From JALZVT01 sp039029135 (lineage in GTDB: Bacteria > Pseudomonadota > Gammaproteobacteria > Pseudomonadales > Azotimanducaceae): DNA of 64,000 nucleotides. Positions 16,624-24,809 of the stretch are shown piece after piece (the stretch's first letter is position 1; each line of letters begins with the position of its first letter). The stretch lies in NCBI GenBank assembly GCA_039029135.1, contig JBCCGT010000006.1, positions 169,353 through 233,352 on the forward strand. The letters run 5' to 3'. The notes under the pieces were generated by a model. The model was not told the origin of the DNA, did no database searches, and saw only the letters and a program-made list of their open reading frames with translations. A program made the translations under genes and the position numbers.

Positions 16624-17883
16624 TTAGTGCCCGTTGCTGGCGCCGTTGGCACGGTGGCCGTTAGACGACGCGCGCTCGACGTTTAGCTCGGGCAGCTCCA
16701 TGTTCGAATGAATCTTGCGCATGAAGCGCGGATTCTTCGACGACATGTCGATCTGATAAAGACTGTCACCGCCGGGCGTCGGCAGCTTCAGTATCGAACA
16801 CAGGTTGCGCGCCAGCCACTGCTCGATCTTCAGCACCACCATCTTGCGTCGCAGGCGTCCCTGTACGTCGCGGTTCAGCACCGTCGGCTGGGTGTTGAGC
16901 GTCAGAATCTCGTCAATAGCGGTGCTCGCCATCTTCTGCCGGCCCTCGTCGCTGGCATAGAAGTGGCTGACCCCGAATACCAGCCGGCCGGGATCGCAGG
17001 CGCGCAGCAGCTCGCAGGACTTCACCACCGTCGAACCGGTGCGCACCATGTCATCGAACAGCACCACGTCGTGGCCGCGGATGTCGTCGCCCGTGGCGTC
17101 GCTCTCGCAGTGAAACGTGATCTCGACGTCGCGCTCTCCGGAGCGCTCCTTGTCTAGCAGGATGAACTTGGCATTGGGCAGATCGAGGCTGCGAAACATT
17201 TCTTTGACGAAGTCTCGCGCGCCCTTGTCCGGTGCGCACAGAACCAGTCCCTCGCCGTCAGAGCCCGTCTTGACGATGTTCGATTGGCGCAGATAGTCGA
17301 CGTAGATCTCATAGGGAATCAGATTGTGGAACTGACCCTCGAAGACGTCGCGAAAGATCGTCTGCACCGAATAGGAATGGTTGTGCACCGTCAGCACCTG
17401 GTCGACGCCGGCGAGCTTCAGCATCTGCGCGTAGAGCTGGGCGGTGAACGCCTGGCCGTCGAATTTTTTCAGGTCGTGCTCGTCGCGGGGCGTGAGCGTC
17501 ACGCCGAGATCCGGGTGCGGGCCGCGGTCCTGGGCGCTGTAATACAGATCGGGCTCGACCAGCATCACGGATGCCGCGCCGTTCTCTTTCGCGGCGCGGG
17601 CGATGAACAAGTTGCGCATGGCTAGGTTGTTGCGCGACACCAGCCGACTCGACGTGCTGACGATGATGACCGTCTTGCCTTCCAGGCCGCGGCCGATGCG
17701 GCTCAGGTCGTGCTCGCCGGCGATGAAGCGCGGGCAGAACTCCGAGTTCGCAAACGTCTTCAGGCTGATCAGATCGGAGATGTCCTCGGCCTGGCCCATC
17801 GCATAGGCAACGTCGATGGCGAAGGGATTATCCGAGGAGTTGCCGACCACGATGACATCGTCAGGAGAGAGCGACATGGGCAT
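16624..17883 (-). CDS. Divergent ribose-phosphate pyrophosphokinase
   Basis: 419 residues, about 100 more than the classical Prs enzyme. It keeps the tandem phosphoribosyltransferase folds. The PRPP loop is VVLFDDMVRTGSTV in place of the usual VDDMxDTxGT, and DPDLYYSAQDRG-like and VLTVHNHSYS segments stand where the ATP/ribose-5-phosphate sites lie. The C-terminal ~20 residues are a low-complexity NGH/ASNGH tail. It would make PRPP from ribose-5-phosphate and ATP, but the divergence means a second, paralogous role is possible. It is divergently transcribed from the HDAC-like gene. No good ribosome-binding site precedes the first ATG, and the ATG at 17877 is an alternative. Confidence 0.75.
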   Translation of the reverse strand: MPMSLSPDDVIVVGNSSDNPFAIDVAYAMGQAEDISDLISLKTFANSEFCPRFIAGEHDLSRIGRGLEGKTVIIVSTSSRLVSRNNLAMRNLFIARAAKENGAASVMLVEPDLYYSAQDRGPHPDLGVTLTPRDEHDLKKFDGQAFTAQLYAQMLKLAGVDQVLTVHNHSYSVQTIFRDVFEGQFHNLIPYEIYVDYLRQSNIVKTGSDGEGLVLCAPDKGARDFVKEMFRSLDLPNAKFILLDKERSGERDVEITFHCESDATGDDIRGHDVVLFDDMVRTGSTVVKSCELLRACDPGRLVFGVSHFYASDEGRQKMASTAIDEILTLNTQPTVLNRDVQGRLRRKMVVLKIEQWLARNLCSILKLPTPGGDSLYQIDMSSKNPRFMRKIHSNMELPELNVERASSNGHRANGASNGH

Positions 17884-18048
17884 ACCCGATGGTCGGACGG
17901 AAGCGGCATGTTAGCCTTCGACTCCCGCCTGGTGAAGCGAAATCGCGGGCTGATGCGCGGATTTTTTGTAAACCATTGCGCGCCGATTTAGCAGTTCGCG
18001 ACAAGGCGCTGTTTTCCCTCTGAATAACCTGGAAGAAGCGAGAAGGGC

Positions 18049-19164
18049 ATGACCGTGAACACCGGCTTCGTTTGGCACGAACGCTACATGTGGCACGACA
18101 ACGGTTCGGCGGCCGGCCTGCAGCCGATGCGCGGTTTGCTGCAACCGGGCCTGCATCTCGAAAGCCCGGAGACCAAGCGGCGGCTGAAGAACTTGCTCGA
18201 CGCCTATGAAGTGACGCCGCAGCTCAGGGCGCTGCCCGTTGCGCCTGCCGAACGTGATTTGCTCGAGCGTTTCCACACGCCGGATTATCTCGACCGCGTC
18301 CAGGCGCTCTCCGATGGCGACGGCGGCGACGCGGGCGACGCCGCGCTGGTCGGGCCGGGCTCCGCGGAGATCGCGAAGCTCGCGGTGGGCGGGACTCAGG
18401 CGGCCGTCGCGGCGGTGGCGCGCGCTGACGTGACCAACGCCTACGCGCTGACGCGACCGCCCGGCCATCACGCCGAACGCGATCGCGGCCGCGGCTTCTG
18501 CGTCTTCAACAACATCGGTCTCGCGATCATGGCGGCCCGCGCGCAGGGCCTGGTCGATCGGGTCGCGGTGGTCGACTGGGACGTGCACCACGGCAACGGC
18601 ACCCAGCAGGCGTTCTACGACAATCCGGACGTGCTCACCGTCTCGCTGCATCAGGAGATGCTGTACCCGGTCAATCAGGGCTTCATGGACGAGATCGGCG
18701 CGGGTCCGGGCGAAGGCGCGAATCTCAACGTGCCGCTGCACGCCGGCTGCGGCGGTGGCGCCTATCTCGCTGCTATTGACGAGATCGTCGTGCCCGCACT
18801 CGAGGCGTTCCGCCCCGAACTGATCGTCATCGCCTGCGGCTTCGACGCCTGCTACTTCGATCCGCTAAGCCATATGCTGCTGGTGGCCAACCACTATCGG
18901 GTGATGACCCAGAAGCTAATGGCGGCTGCCGACGAACTCTGCGGCGGGCGGGTGGTGGTGAACCACGAAGGTGGCTACTGCGACTTCTATGTGCCGCTGT
19001 GCGGTGTCGCCGTTATCGAGACGCTGGCGGGCATCACGAGCGGTGTAAAGGACCCCTACGGCGGTACCGAGTTTGTCGCCAATCAGGACCTGCTGCCGCA
19101 GCAGCGTGAGCGACTGGACGCGGTGCGGGCCGGGCCGCTGGCGCGCGTGCTCGCGCGGGCATAA
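18049..19164 (+). CDS. Class II histone deacetylase-like / acetylpolyamine amidohydrolase family
   Basis: 371 residues with the full zinc-dependent deacetylase site. His140-His141 lie in RPPGHHAE. Metal ligands Asp178 and His180 lie in WDVHHGNGT, and Asp266 lies in ACGFDACYFDP. Bacterial members remove acetyl groups from polyamines, small amides or proteins; the class II type (FB188 HDAH-like) fits the length. It is cytosolic, with no signal. A GGAAGAAG/AGAAGGG stretch precedes the ATG. The PPOX-fold gene follows after 39 bases on the same strand. Confidence 0.9.
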   Translation: MTVNTGFVWHERYMWHDNGSAAGLQPMRGLLQPGLHLESPETKRRLKNLLDAYEVTPQLRALPVAPAERDLLERFHTPDYLDRVQALSDGDGGDAGDAALVGPGSAEIAKLAVGGTQAAVAAVARADVTNAYALTRPPGHHAERDRGRGFCVFNNIGLAIMAARAQGLVDRVAVVDWDVHHGNGTQQAFYDNPDVLTVSLHQEMLYPVNQGFMDEIGAGPGEGANLNVPLHAGCGGGAYLAAIDEIVVPALEAFRPELIVIACGFDACYFDPLSHMLLVANHYRVMTQKLMAAADELCGGRVVVNHEGGYCDFYVPLCGVAVIETLAGITSGVKDPYGGTEFVANQDLLPQQRERLDAVRAGPLARVLARA

Positions 19165-19203
19165 ACTGCGCGGCCTTTTTTGACCCAGGCTGGAGCGCTT
19201 GTC

Positions 19204-19902
19204 ATGAGCGAGAGCCCGTCGGATAACAATCAGCCGGACCGGAATCCGCCGGACCTGAAGAAGAAGGATCGAAGCCGCGTGCGGCGTCAACACAATCGAG
19301 GCCACTACGATCGCGAGACGGTGGACACGCTGTTGGATGCCGCGCTCATCGGTCACATCGCCTACGTCATCGATGACGCGCCCTACTGCACGCCCACACT
19401 CGTGTGGCGCGGCGACGACCACGTCTACTGGCACGGTTCGTCGATCAGCCGTTTTCTGCAGCAGGTCGAGGGCCGGCAGGCCTGCGTGACCGTGACCCAC
19501 TTCGACGGCCTGGTGCTCGCGCGCTCCGCGTTTCATCACTCCGCCAACTATCGTTCGGTGATGCTGTTCGGCGAGGTGGAGGTCGTCACGGGCGAAACCA
19601 AGGAGCGGGCGCTCGTCGACTTCATGGAAGGGATCCTGCCCGGTCGCTGGGACAGCTTGCGAACCATGACGCGCAAAGAGCTGAATGCGACGACGGTGCT
19701 GCGCATGCCGATCGACGAGGGCGCGGCCAAGATCCGCACCGGGCCCCCGGCGGACGACAAGAAGGACTATGAGCTGCCAATCTGGGCTGGCGTGGTGCCG
19801 TTCGAGCTGCGGCCGGTTGGCATCGAGCCGGATCCGGCCAATCTGCCAGACGTGCGCGTGCCCGATGAGGTCGCCGTTTTTGCGGCGGAGCGTGACGTCT
19901 AG
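19204..19902 (+). CDS. Pyridoxamine 5'-phosphate oxidase-like FMN-binding protein
   Basis: About 232 residues from the ATG at 19204, which has a GGAG site 10 bases upstream; an earlier TTG is less likely. After a charged linker rich in Asp, Asn and Lys (~30 residues) comes the split-barrel PPOX fold: HIAYVIDDAPYCTPTLVW, YWHGSSISRF, CVTVTHFDGLVLARS and FHHSANYRSVMLFGEVE. This pattern matches the flavin-nucleotide-binding PPOX group (heme- or F420/FMN-linked), not the vitamin B6 enzyme itself. It follows the deacetylase gene closely and may share its transcript. Confidence 0.85.
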   Translation: MSESPSDNNQPDRNPPDLKKKDRSRVRRQHNRGHYDRETVDTLLDAALIGHIAYVIDDAPYCTPTLVWRGDDHVYWHGSSISRFLQQVEGRQACVTVTHFDGLVLARSAFHHSANYRSVMLFGEVEVVTGETKERALVDFMEGILPGRWDSLRTMTRKELNATTVLRMPIDEGAAKIRTGPPADDKKDYELPIWAGVVPFELRPVGIEPDPANLPDVRVPDEVAVFAAERDV

Positions 19903-20025
19903 CGCGCTACGGCCGCGCCGCAAAAAATAATCGCTTCCCGCGTCATCCGTCGCGCGACTTTCGCGTTTGTATCTCCATGACCACCCGCCTGCAGGCGTCT
20001 GGTCCTTGCTGTGGAGATCGAATCT

Positions 20026-21603
20026 ATGCCGTATCGAGCCCTGGCCGCGCTCTTTGTCACTTTGCTTGCCGCCTGTGGGGGCGGTAGTCCCGAAACCCCG
20101 AATGTCCCCGACATAACCGATGCGCCGGACGTTCCGAACGATCCGCCGGCCGGCGCGAATCCGCCCGACAATGGGGGTGCCGGCTTAACGGGACTCGACG
20201 CGGAGTTGGTCGCGCTGATCGATGACCACGGTCTCACTGGCGATCCAACGTTTAACCGCACCCTGCCGAGCATCACCGACCCGCTCGCCGACCTCGGCAA
20301 GTCGCTGTTTTTCAGCAAGAGCCTGGGCGGCGACCTCGACTCCGCCTGCGTGAGCTGTCATCACCCAATGCTGGGTGGTGCAGACGCCCTGACGCTGCCG
20401 GTCGGCGTCGGGGCGGTTGATCCAGATCTGCTGGGTCCGGGCCGCGCGCACGTCGACGGCGTGCCGAACGTGCCGCGCAACAGCCCGACGGTGTTCAATC
20501 TCGGCCTCTGGGACACCAGCCTATTCTGGGACTCCCGCGTCGAGAGTTTCGGCGCGGAGCCCGGGGCCAACGGCTCGGTGTCCGACATCCGGACACCCGA
20601 CGTGGCCTTCGGTGCGGCCGACCCCGATGCTGGCCCGAATCTGGCGGCCGCGCAGGCGCGCTTTCCGGTGACCTCGGCGGAGGAGATGCGCGGCCACGCG
20701 TTCGAGGCGACGGGCGACAACGACACCGTGCGCGCGCATCTGGCCGCCCGGCTTGGCAGCTACGGCGTCGGCGCCGGCGAGTTGACGCGCAACGAGTGGC
20801 GGTTGCGCTTCCGTGCGGCGTTTGGTGAGGGCGACCCCCAAACGCTCATCACTTACGACAACATCGCGCTGGCGTTGGCTGAATATCAGCGCTCGATGGT
20901 GTTTATCGACAACCCCTGGAAGGCGTACGTCGAGGGGGAGCGAGATGCGCTGAGCGACGCGCAGAAACGCGGCGCGATCGCCTTCATGACGCCGGCGGAC
21001 GGCGGCGGCGGCGGCTGTATCGACTGCCACTCCGGGGACACCTTCAGCGACGGCGGCCACCGCCTGGTCGCGTTCCCGCAGTTCGGCCCCGGCAAGGGCG
21101 ATGGCAATGGCGACGACTTCGGTCGCGCGCGCGAGACCGGGCTCGCGTCGGATCGCTACCGCTTTCGCACGCCGAGCCTGCTCAACGTCGCGGTCACCGC
21201 GCCCTACGGTCACGGCGGCGTCTACGAGACGCTCGCCGAGGTGCTCAGACACTACGACGATACGGGCGACACGGTGAACGACTTCTTCGACAACGGCGGC
21301 GCCTGCCAGCTCGAGCAGTTCGAGGACGACCCGGCCTGCGCGACGCGCTACCCTAACGCGCTCGCGAACAGCCGGGCAGCGCTGGATGCGCTGCGCGACG
21401 CGCGCGACGCGGGCGATGCCCTGTTTCAGCCGACGAACCTGAACGGCGGCGAACGCGACGACATCGAGGCGTTTCTGCAGGCGCTGACCGACCCCTGCGT
21501 GCGCTCCCGCGCCTGCATGGCGCCCTGGATCGCCGATACGGAATCGCTGGGGCCCGACGCTCAGCAGCTCAACGCCCGCGACGCAAGCGGCGACCTGCTA
21601 TAG
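20026..21603 (+). CDS. Di-heme cytochrome c peroxidase / MauG-family lipoprotein
   Basis: About 525 residues from the ATG at 20026, which has GGAGA 8 bases upstream. The signal peptide ends in LLAACGGG, a lipobox, followed by a Pro/Asp-rich linker, so the enzyme is probably lipid-anchored in the periplasm. Two heme c motifs are visible: CVSCH at about 108-112 and CIDCH at about 331-335. The region between them (NSPTVFNLGLWDTSLFWDSR) matches CCP/MauG enzymes. It would reduce H2O2 or oxidise a protein or small molecule using a high-valent di-heme state. A HEAT-like lipoprotein follows 84 bases downstream. Confidence 0.88.
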   Translation: MPYRALAALFVTLLAACGGGSPETPNVPDITDAPDVPNDPPAGANPPDNGGAGLTGLDAELVALIDDHGLTGDPTFNRTLPSITDPLADLGKSLFFSKSLGGDLDSACVSCHHPMLGGADALTLPVGVGAVDPDLLGPGRAHVDGVPNVPRNSPTVFNLGLWDTSLFWDSRVESFGAEPGANGSVSDIRTPDVAFGAADPDAGPNLAAAQARFPVTSAEEMRGHAFEATGDNDTVRAHLAARLGSYGVGAGELTRNEWRLRFRAAFGEGDPQTLITYDNIALALAEYQRSMVFIDNPWKAYVEGERDALSDAQKRGAIAFMTPADGGGGGCIDCHSGDTFSDGGHRLVAFPQFGPGKGDGNGDDFGRARETGLASDRYRFRTPSLLNVAVTAPYGHGGVYETLAEVLRHYDDTGDTVNDFFDNGGACQLEQFEDDPACATRYPNALANSRAALDALRDARDAGDALFQPTNLNGGERDDIEAFLQALTDPCVRSRACMAPWIADTESLGPDAQQLNARDASGDLL

Positions 21604-21625
21604 CGGCCGAGCGGCGCCGTCGGCC

Positions 21626-21631
21626 TATAAT
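21626..21631 (+). promoter_or_regulatory. Candidate -10 box before the HEAT-like lipoprotein gene
   Basis: A TATAAT stands 57 bases upstream of the ATG at 21688, in the gap after the peroxidase gene. No clear -35 is seen, so it may be chance in a GC-rich gap. Confidence 0.3.
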
Positions 21632-21687
21632 CGGGGCGCCAATCGAGGCGCGCCGATCGAGCGCGAACCAGGGACGGAGGGTGCACG

Positions 21688-22554
21688 ATGTTTCAATTGA
21701 ACCGCGGTTTGCTTGCGAGCGGCCTGCTCGCGCTGGTTGTGCTTGGCGGCTGCGGCGGCGCCGGTAGCGACGCCCGGCCGACCGCGGCGCCGTCGGCCGC
21801 CGACGCCGCGCCCGCGGCGCGCCTGCCCGCAGGCGAGTGGTCTATCGCTGCGCTCAACGGCGCCTGGCGAATTCATGCGAACGCGGTCGCGCGGTCCCGG
21901 CTGTTGACGGCGCTGGCGCGGCGCGCCGAATTCGAGCTGGTCGACGACGAACCCGACGACGATCTTGTGTCGCTGCGAGTCGAGCTGCCATCGCTGGCGG
22001 CGCTGGTCGCGCACCTGGTTGGCGAGCGGTCCGTCGAGCTCGTATTCGCCGAGGACGACGCGCTGGAGAGGCGGCTGGCGCGGGTGCTGGTTAAGCCGGC
22101 TGCGCAGACTAGCGCCGCGGATCTGGCGGATTCGAACCCCGGCGCGGACAGCCTGGATCTCGGCAGCAGCGACTACGCCGTCGATCTCGCTGAACGCCTG
22201 CGCTTTGGCAGCGACGAGGAGCGGGTGCTCGCCGTACGCGAGCTGCGCATGACCCCCAGAGAGTTTGCGGCCGCCGTCGCGGTGTTCGAATCTGACCCGG
22301 CGCCCGAGGTGCGCCGCAGCGTGCTGGAGCTGCTGCGCTTCGAGCCTAACTTTCGGGCGCGCACGCTGATGGTCGATGCCCTGCAGGATACGGACGACGA
22401 CGTCGTCGCGTTTGCGCTGGAGTCGCTCGCTCAGACGCGAGACTTTTCGTTGCTCGGCAGGCTGCGTCCCCTGACGATCCACGGCAATCCTGAGATTCGC
22501 GCGCGTGCGACCGAACTCACCCAGTCGCTGGCGGCGGACTATCCGGATACCTAA
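21688..22554 (+). CDS. Lipoprotein with HEAT-like helical repeats, unknown function
   Basis: 288 residues. The signal peptide ends in LVVLGGC, a clear lipobox, followed by an Ala/Pro/Asp-rich linker. Residues ~150-285 contain HEAT-like helix pairs (RVLAVRELRMTPREFAAAV, VRRSVLELLRFEPN, VVAFALESLAQTRD, EIRARATELTQSL). The N-terminal globular part has no family I recognise. HEAT domains usually bind proteins, so it may be an adaptor at the outer or inner membrane. Its proximity to the MauG-like peroxidase suggests, but does not prove, shared function. Confidence 0.7.
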   Translation: MFQLNRGLLASGLLALVVLGGCGGAGSDARPTAAPSAADAAPAARLPAGEWSIAALNGAWRIHANAVARSRLLTALARRAEFELVDDEPDDDLVSLRVELPSLAALVAHLVGERSVELVFAEDDALERRLARVLVKPAAQTSAADLADSNPGADSLDLGSSDYAVDLAERLRFGSDEERVLAVRELRMTPREFAAAVAVFESDPAPEVRRSVLELLRFEPNFRARTLMVDALQDTDDDVVAFALESLAQTRDFSLLGRLRPLTIHGNPEIRARATELTQSLAADYPDT

Positions 22555-22579
22555 AACGCGCGTAGAGAGCGCGCGCCGA

Positions 22580-22607
22580 CGCCTGATCGGTGGTGGCCGA
22601 TCAGGCG
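22580..22607. terminator. Perfect 11-bp hairpin between convergent genes
   Basis: CGCCTGATCGG and CCGATCAGGCG pair exactly around TGGTGG. The hairpin lies between the end of the HEAT-like lipoprotein gene and the end of the convergent beta-helix gene. Position and symmetry suggest a bidirectional terminator, although no T-run is present. Confidence 0.6.
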
Positions 22608-22635
22608 CCGCGGTGTCGGCGTTTCGGAACGCGGA

Positions 22636-23802
22636 CTATTGGAGGGCTGCTGCCTTGCTGGTGTTCACCGCCTGCGGCGAGTTGGTGAAGCTGCCGGTCA
22701 CGCCGGCTGAGATGCCGTCGACGTCGCGGAAGTGAGACAGGGCATTAATCGTCGTCCCGCCTGCGGTGTTGTCGATGCTCATCGCAGAACCCCAGACTTC
22801 CGTACCGCCGTAGCCAGAGTTCTTCGAGAACTTCTGAATAACGCCGCCGTCGACCTGGAAGCCGTACAGATGGCCGACCGCGGTGTTGTTCAGATAGCGG
22901 CGGGCATCGCCGAGAAAGCCGATCTCGCCGGCGCCGCCGACGGCGACATTGTTCTTCACGAGCAGCTTGTCGCCCGTAGTGTTCACACCCCAGGCCCCGA
23001 ACCCGAAGCCGGCGATGTTGCCCTCGAACTTGCCGCCACTGCCGTCGGGAAAGGTCGCCCAGAACGGGTCGGAGGAGCTCGAGTACACCGCATTATCCTG
23101 CACGAGCGAGGAACCAAACAGCATGGCGCCGACGTTGCCGGCATCTCGGATCAGGTTGCGCTGATAGACGATGTCTGAGCCAACGACCCTGACCACGTCG
23201 CTCGCGGAGTTGCCGCCGTCGATGTCGTTGTCGCTGATCAGGGGGTCCGTGCAGCTCTCGCAGCGGACGGCGTAGTCGGTGACGTCGATCAGATTGTGGC
23301 GCACCTGCAGTCGATCGGAGCCGTCGCCGTTCACGCCGTTGCCGTTGCCGTAGAAGTAGTTACCCTCCACCTTGGCGTTGTCGGCGCCGTTGATCATGCG
23401 CACGGAATCTGCGAAGAAGCCGTCGCTCACGCGCACGGCGAAACCCTGGCGCGGGTTGCCGATGCGCACGTTGTCGCTGATTACGGTGATGGCGTCAGCG
23501 ACGCCGAACGGGGCGATGATGCGCGTCGCCCAGCGGCCGTTCGTCGATAGCAGCTGCAGGCCGTTGTTGTTGATCGTCAGGGCTTCGCGATAGGAACCCG
23601 GATAGACGAGGACGGTGTCATTGTTGCCCGCCAGTGCATTCGCCTGGTTGATCGTGCGGCAGTGATCGTTTTTCGTGCCGCAGGTCGGCGAGTCGGTGCC
23701 CGAGTGGGAAACCAGGTAGGTCGCGCCCTGTGCGCTCAGCGCGAACAGGCTGGCGAGGGCGATGAGCAGGGTGCGCGCGGCGCGCGGGCTGAATGGCTGC
23801 AT
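22636..23802 (-). CDS. Secreted right-handed parallel beta-helix protein
   Basis: 388 residues with a cleavable signal peptide (LLIALASLFALSAQGA) and an AAGGAGA ribosome-binding site. The mature part starts with YLVSHSGTDSPTCGT, then QANALAGNNDTVLVYPGSYREALTI, the usual first coil of pectate-lyase-like beta helices. It goes on with repeated coils of V/I-N-N pattern (IGNPRQGF, VEGNYFYGNG, VRHNLIDV, ISDNDIDGG, VKNNVAVGG). Such proteins bind or cleave polysaccharides; no catalytic residues can be assigned. Four Cys near residues 40-48 and 182-185 could form disulfides. It stands alone between a hairpin terminator and the amidotransferase gene. Confidence 0.8.
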   Translation of the reverse strand: MQPFSPRAARTLLIALASLFALSAQGATYLVSHSGTDSPTCGTKNDHCRTINQANALAGNNDTVLVYPGSYREALTINNNGLQLLSTNGRWATRIIAPFGVADAITVISDNVRIGNPRQGFAVRVSDGFFADSVRMINGADNAKVEGNYFYGNGNGVNGDGSDRLQVRHNLIDVTDYAVRCESCTDPLISDNDIDGGNSASDVVRVVGSDIVYQRNLIRDAGNVGAMLFGSSLVQDNAVYSSSSDPFWATFPDGSGGKFEGNIAGFGFGAWGVNTTGDKLLVKNNVAVGGAGEIGFLGDARRYLNNTAVGHLYGFQVDGGVIQKFSKNSGYGGTEVWGSAMSIDNTAGGTTINALSHFRDVDGISAGVTGSFTNSPQAVNTSKAAALQ

Positions 23803-23958
23803 TGGTCTTTCTCCTTGACGCTGGCAACGGGCTTGCGGCCGCTTGGTCCCGCCTGGGCGGGAGCGGTCGGTCTGGTGCAGATAGTTGCGCTCGGGCGTTC
23901 GCTATCTCAGTGTGAATCGAGAATGTCGAACAATCGGCCGGCGGGCGCTAGCCCTGCG

Positions 23959-24672
23959 TCAGCGCGTTGCCGCCTCGAAGAAGCGCGCCAGCCATTCGGC
24001 GAAGCGATGGGTCTGCGCGGATCGCGTCAGGGACTCGCGGGCGCGGGCGGTGACTTCGGCGCCCATCTCCGGGCTCAGTTCATCGACCAGGGCGGTGATG
24101 AAGTCGTGGCTCATTTCCGGGTGGTACTGGGTTGTAAACAGATGCTCGCCGATCGCGAAGCCCGCGACCTCGCAGGCTGGGGAGCGCGCGATCAGCGTCG
24201 CGGCCGGGGGCAACGATGCCACCTGCTCGACGTGCGCCGCGTACAGCGCGAGCCGTTCCGGCTCGTCATCGTGCATCCAGGGCCGACGCGTCACCAGCTC
24301 GTGTTCGTGCAGGCCGAACACCCAGCCGTCCAGATTACGGACGATCTGGCAGCCGAGCGCCGCCGCGATCGCCTGATGTCCGAAACAGGCGCCGAACAAC
24401 GGGCGCCGTTCTTGCACCAACTGCTTGAGCAGCTTGAGCAGCGGCGGGATGAAGGCCGCGCCGCCGTTCACCGATGCCGGGCTGCCGCCGACGATGAAGC
24501 CATCGTAGTCGTCCAGCCGCGCGGGCAAGGCGCCGTGGGTGGTCCAGAAACTGGTGGTCCGCCAGTGGGGTCGAGCGAGCTTGACCAGCGCGTCGAACTT
24601 CTGCGGATCTTTCGGATGCCGGCGGGCGAAGGCGCTGTCGTCGGTATTGGTGACCAGTACGGCGATGTGCAT
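23959..24672 (-). CDS. Class I glutamine amidotransferase-like protein
   Basis: 237 residues. The nucleophile Cys96 lies in GACFGHQAIA and the catalytic His184 in TQYHPEM, with the Glu two residues later, so the triad is intact. The start IAVLVTNTDDSAF resembles stand-alone GMP-synthase-like amidotransferases and gamma-glutamyl hydrolases. No synthetase domain is present, so it probably hydrolyses glutamine or a gamma-glutamyl compound. It is divergent from the P450/GS-like operon, with a TTAAC-AT-GTTAA palindrome between the starts. That context fits a gamma-glutamylamide hydrolase role like that in aniline-type pathways (inference). Confidence 0.82.
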   Translation of the reverse strand: MHIAVLVTNTDDSAFARRHPKDPQKFDALVKLARPHWRTTSFWTTHGALPARLDDYDGFIVGGSPASVNGGAAFIPPLLKLLKQLVQERRPLFGACFGHQAIAAALGCQIVRNLDGWVFGLHEHELVTRRPWMHDDEPERLALYAAHVEQVASLPPAATLIARSPACEVAGFAIGEHLFTTQYHPEMSHDFITALVDELSPEMGAEVTARARESLTRSAQTHRFAEWLARFFEAATR

Positions 24673-24714
24673 AGACGATACTCTCGGCGGCGGCGGAACG
24701 GCGCCGGGCCATTA

Positions 24715-24728
24715 GTTAACATGTTAAC
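24715..24728. promoter_or_regulatory. Perfect palindromic operator GTTAAC-AT-GTTAAC
   Basis: A 14-bp perfect palindrome in the divergent promoter region of the amidotransferase and the P450 operon. The core TTAAC-NN-GTTAA occurs in only one other place I found in the window, upstream of hpaE, next to an HpaR-type MarR gene. A MarR-family dimer is the likely ligand. Confidence 0.65.
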
Positions 24729-24809
24729 ATGCTGCGCGCCGACGCTGCCCGAGCAGGCCGTGGCGGCCGCGCCCGCCGCGGACCGGACCGCAGAACCAGA
24801 GGGAAGTGC

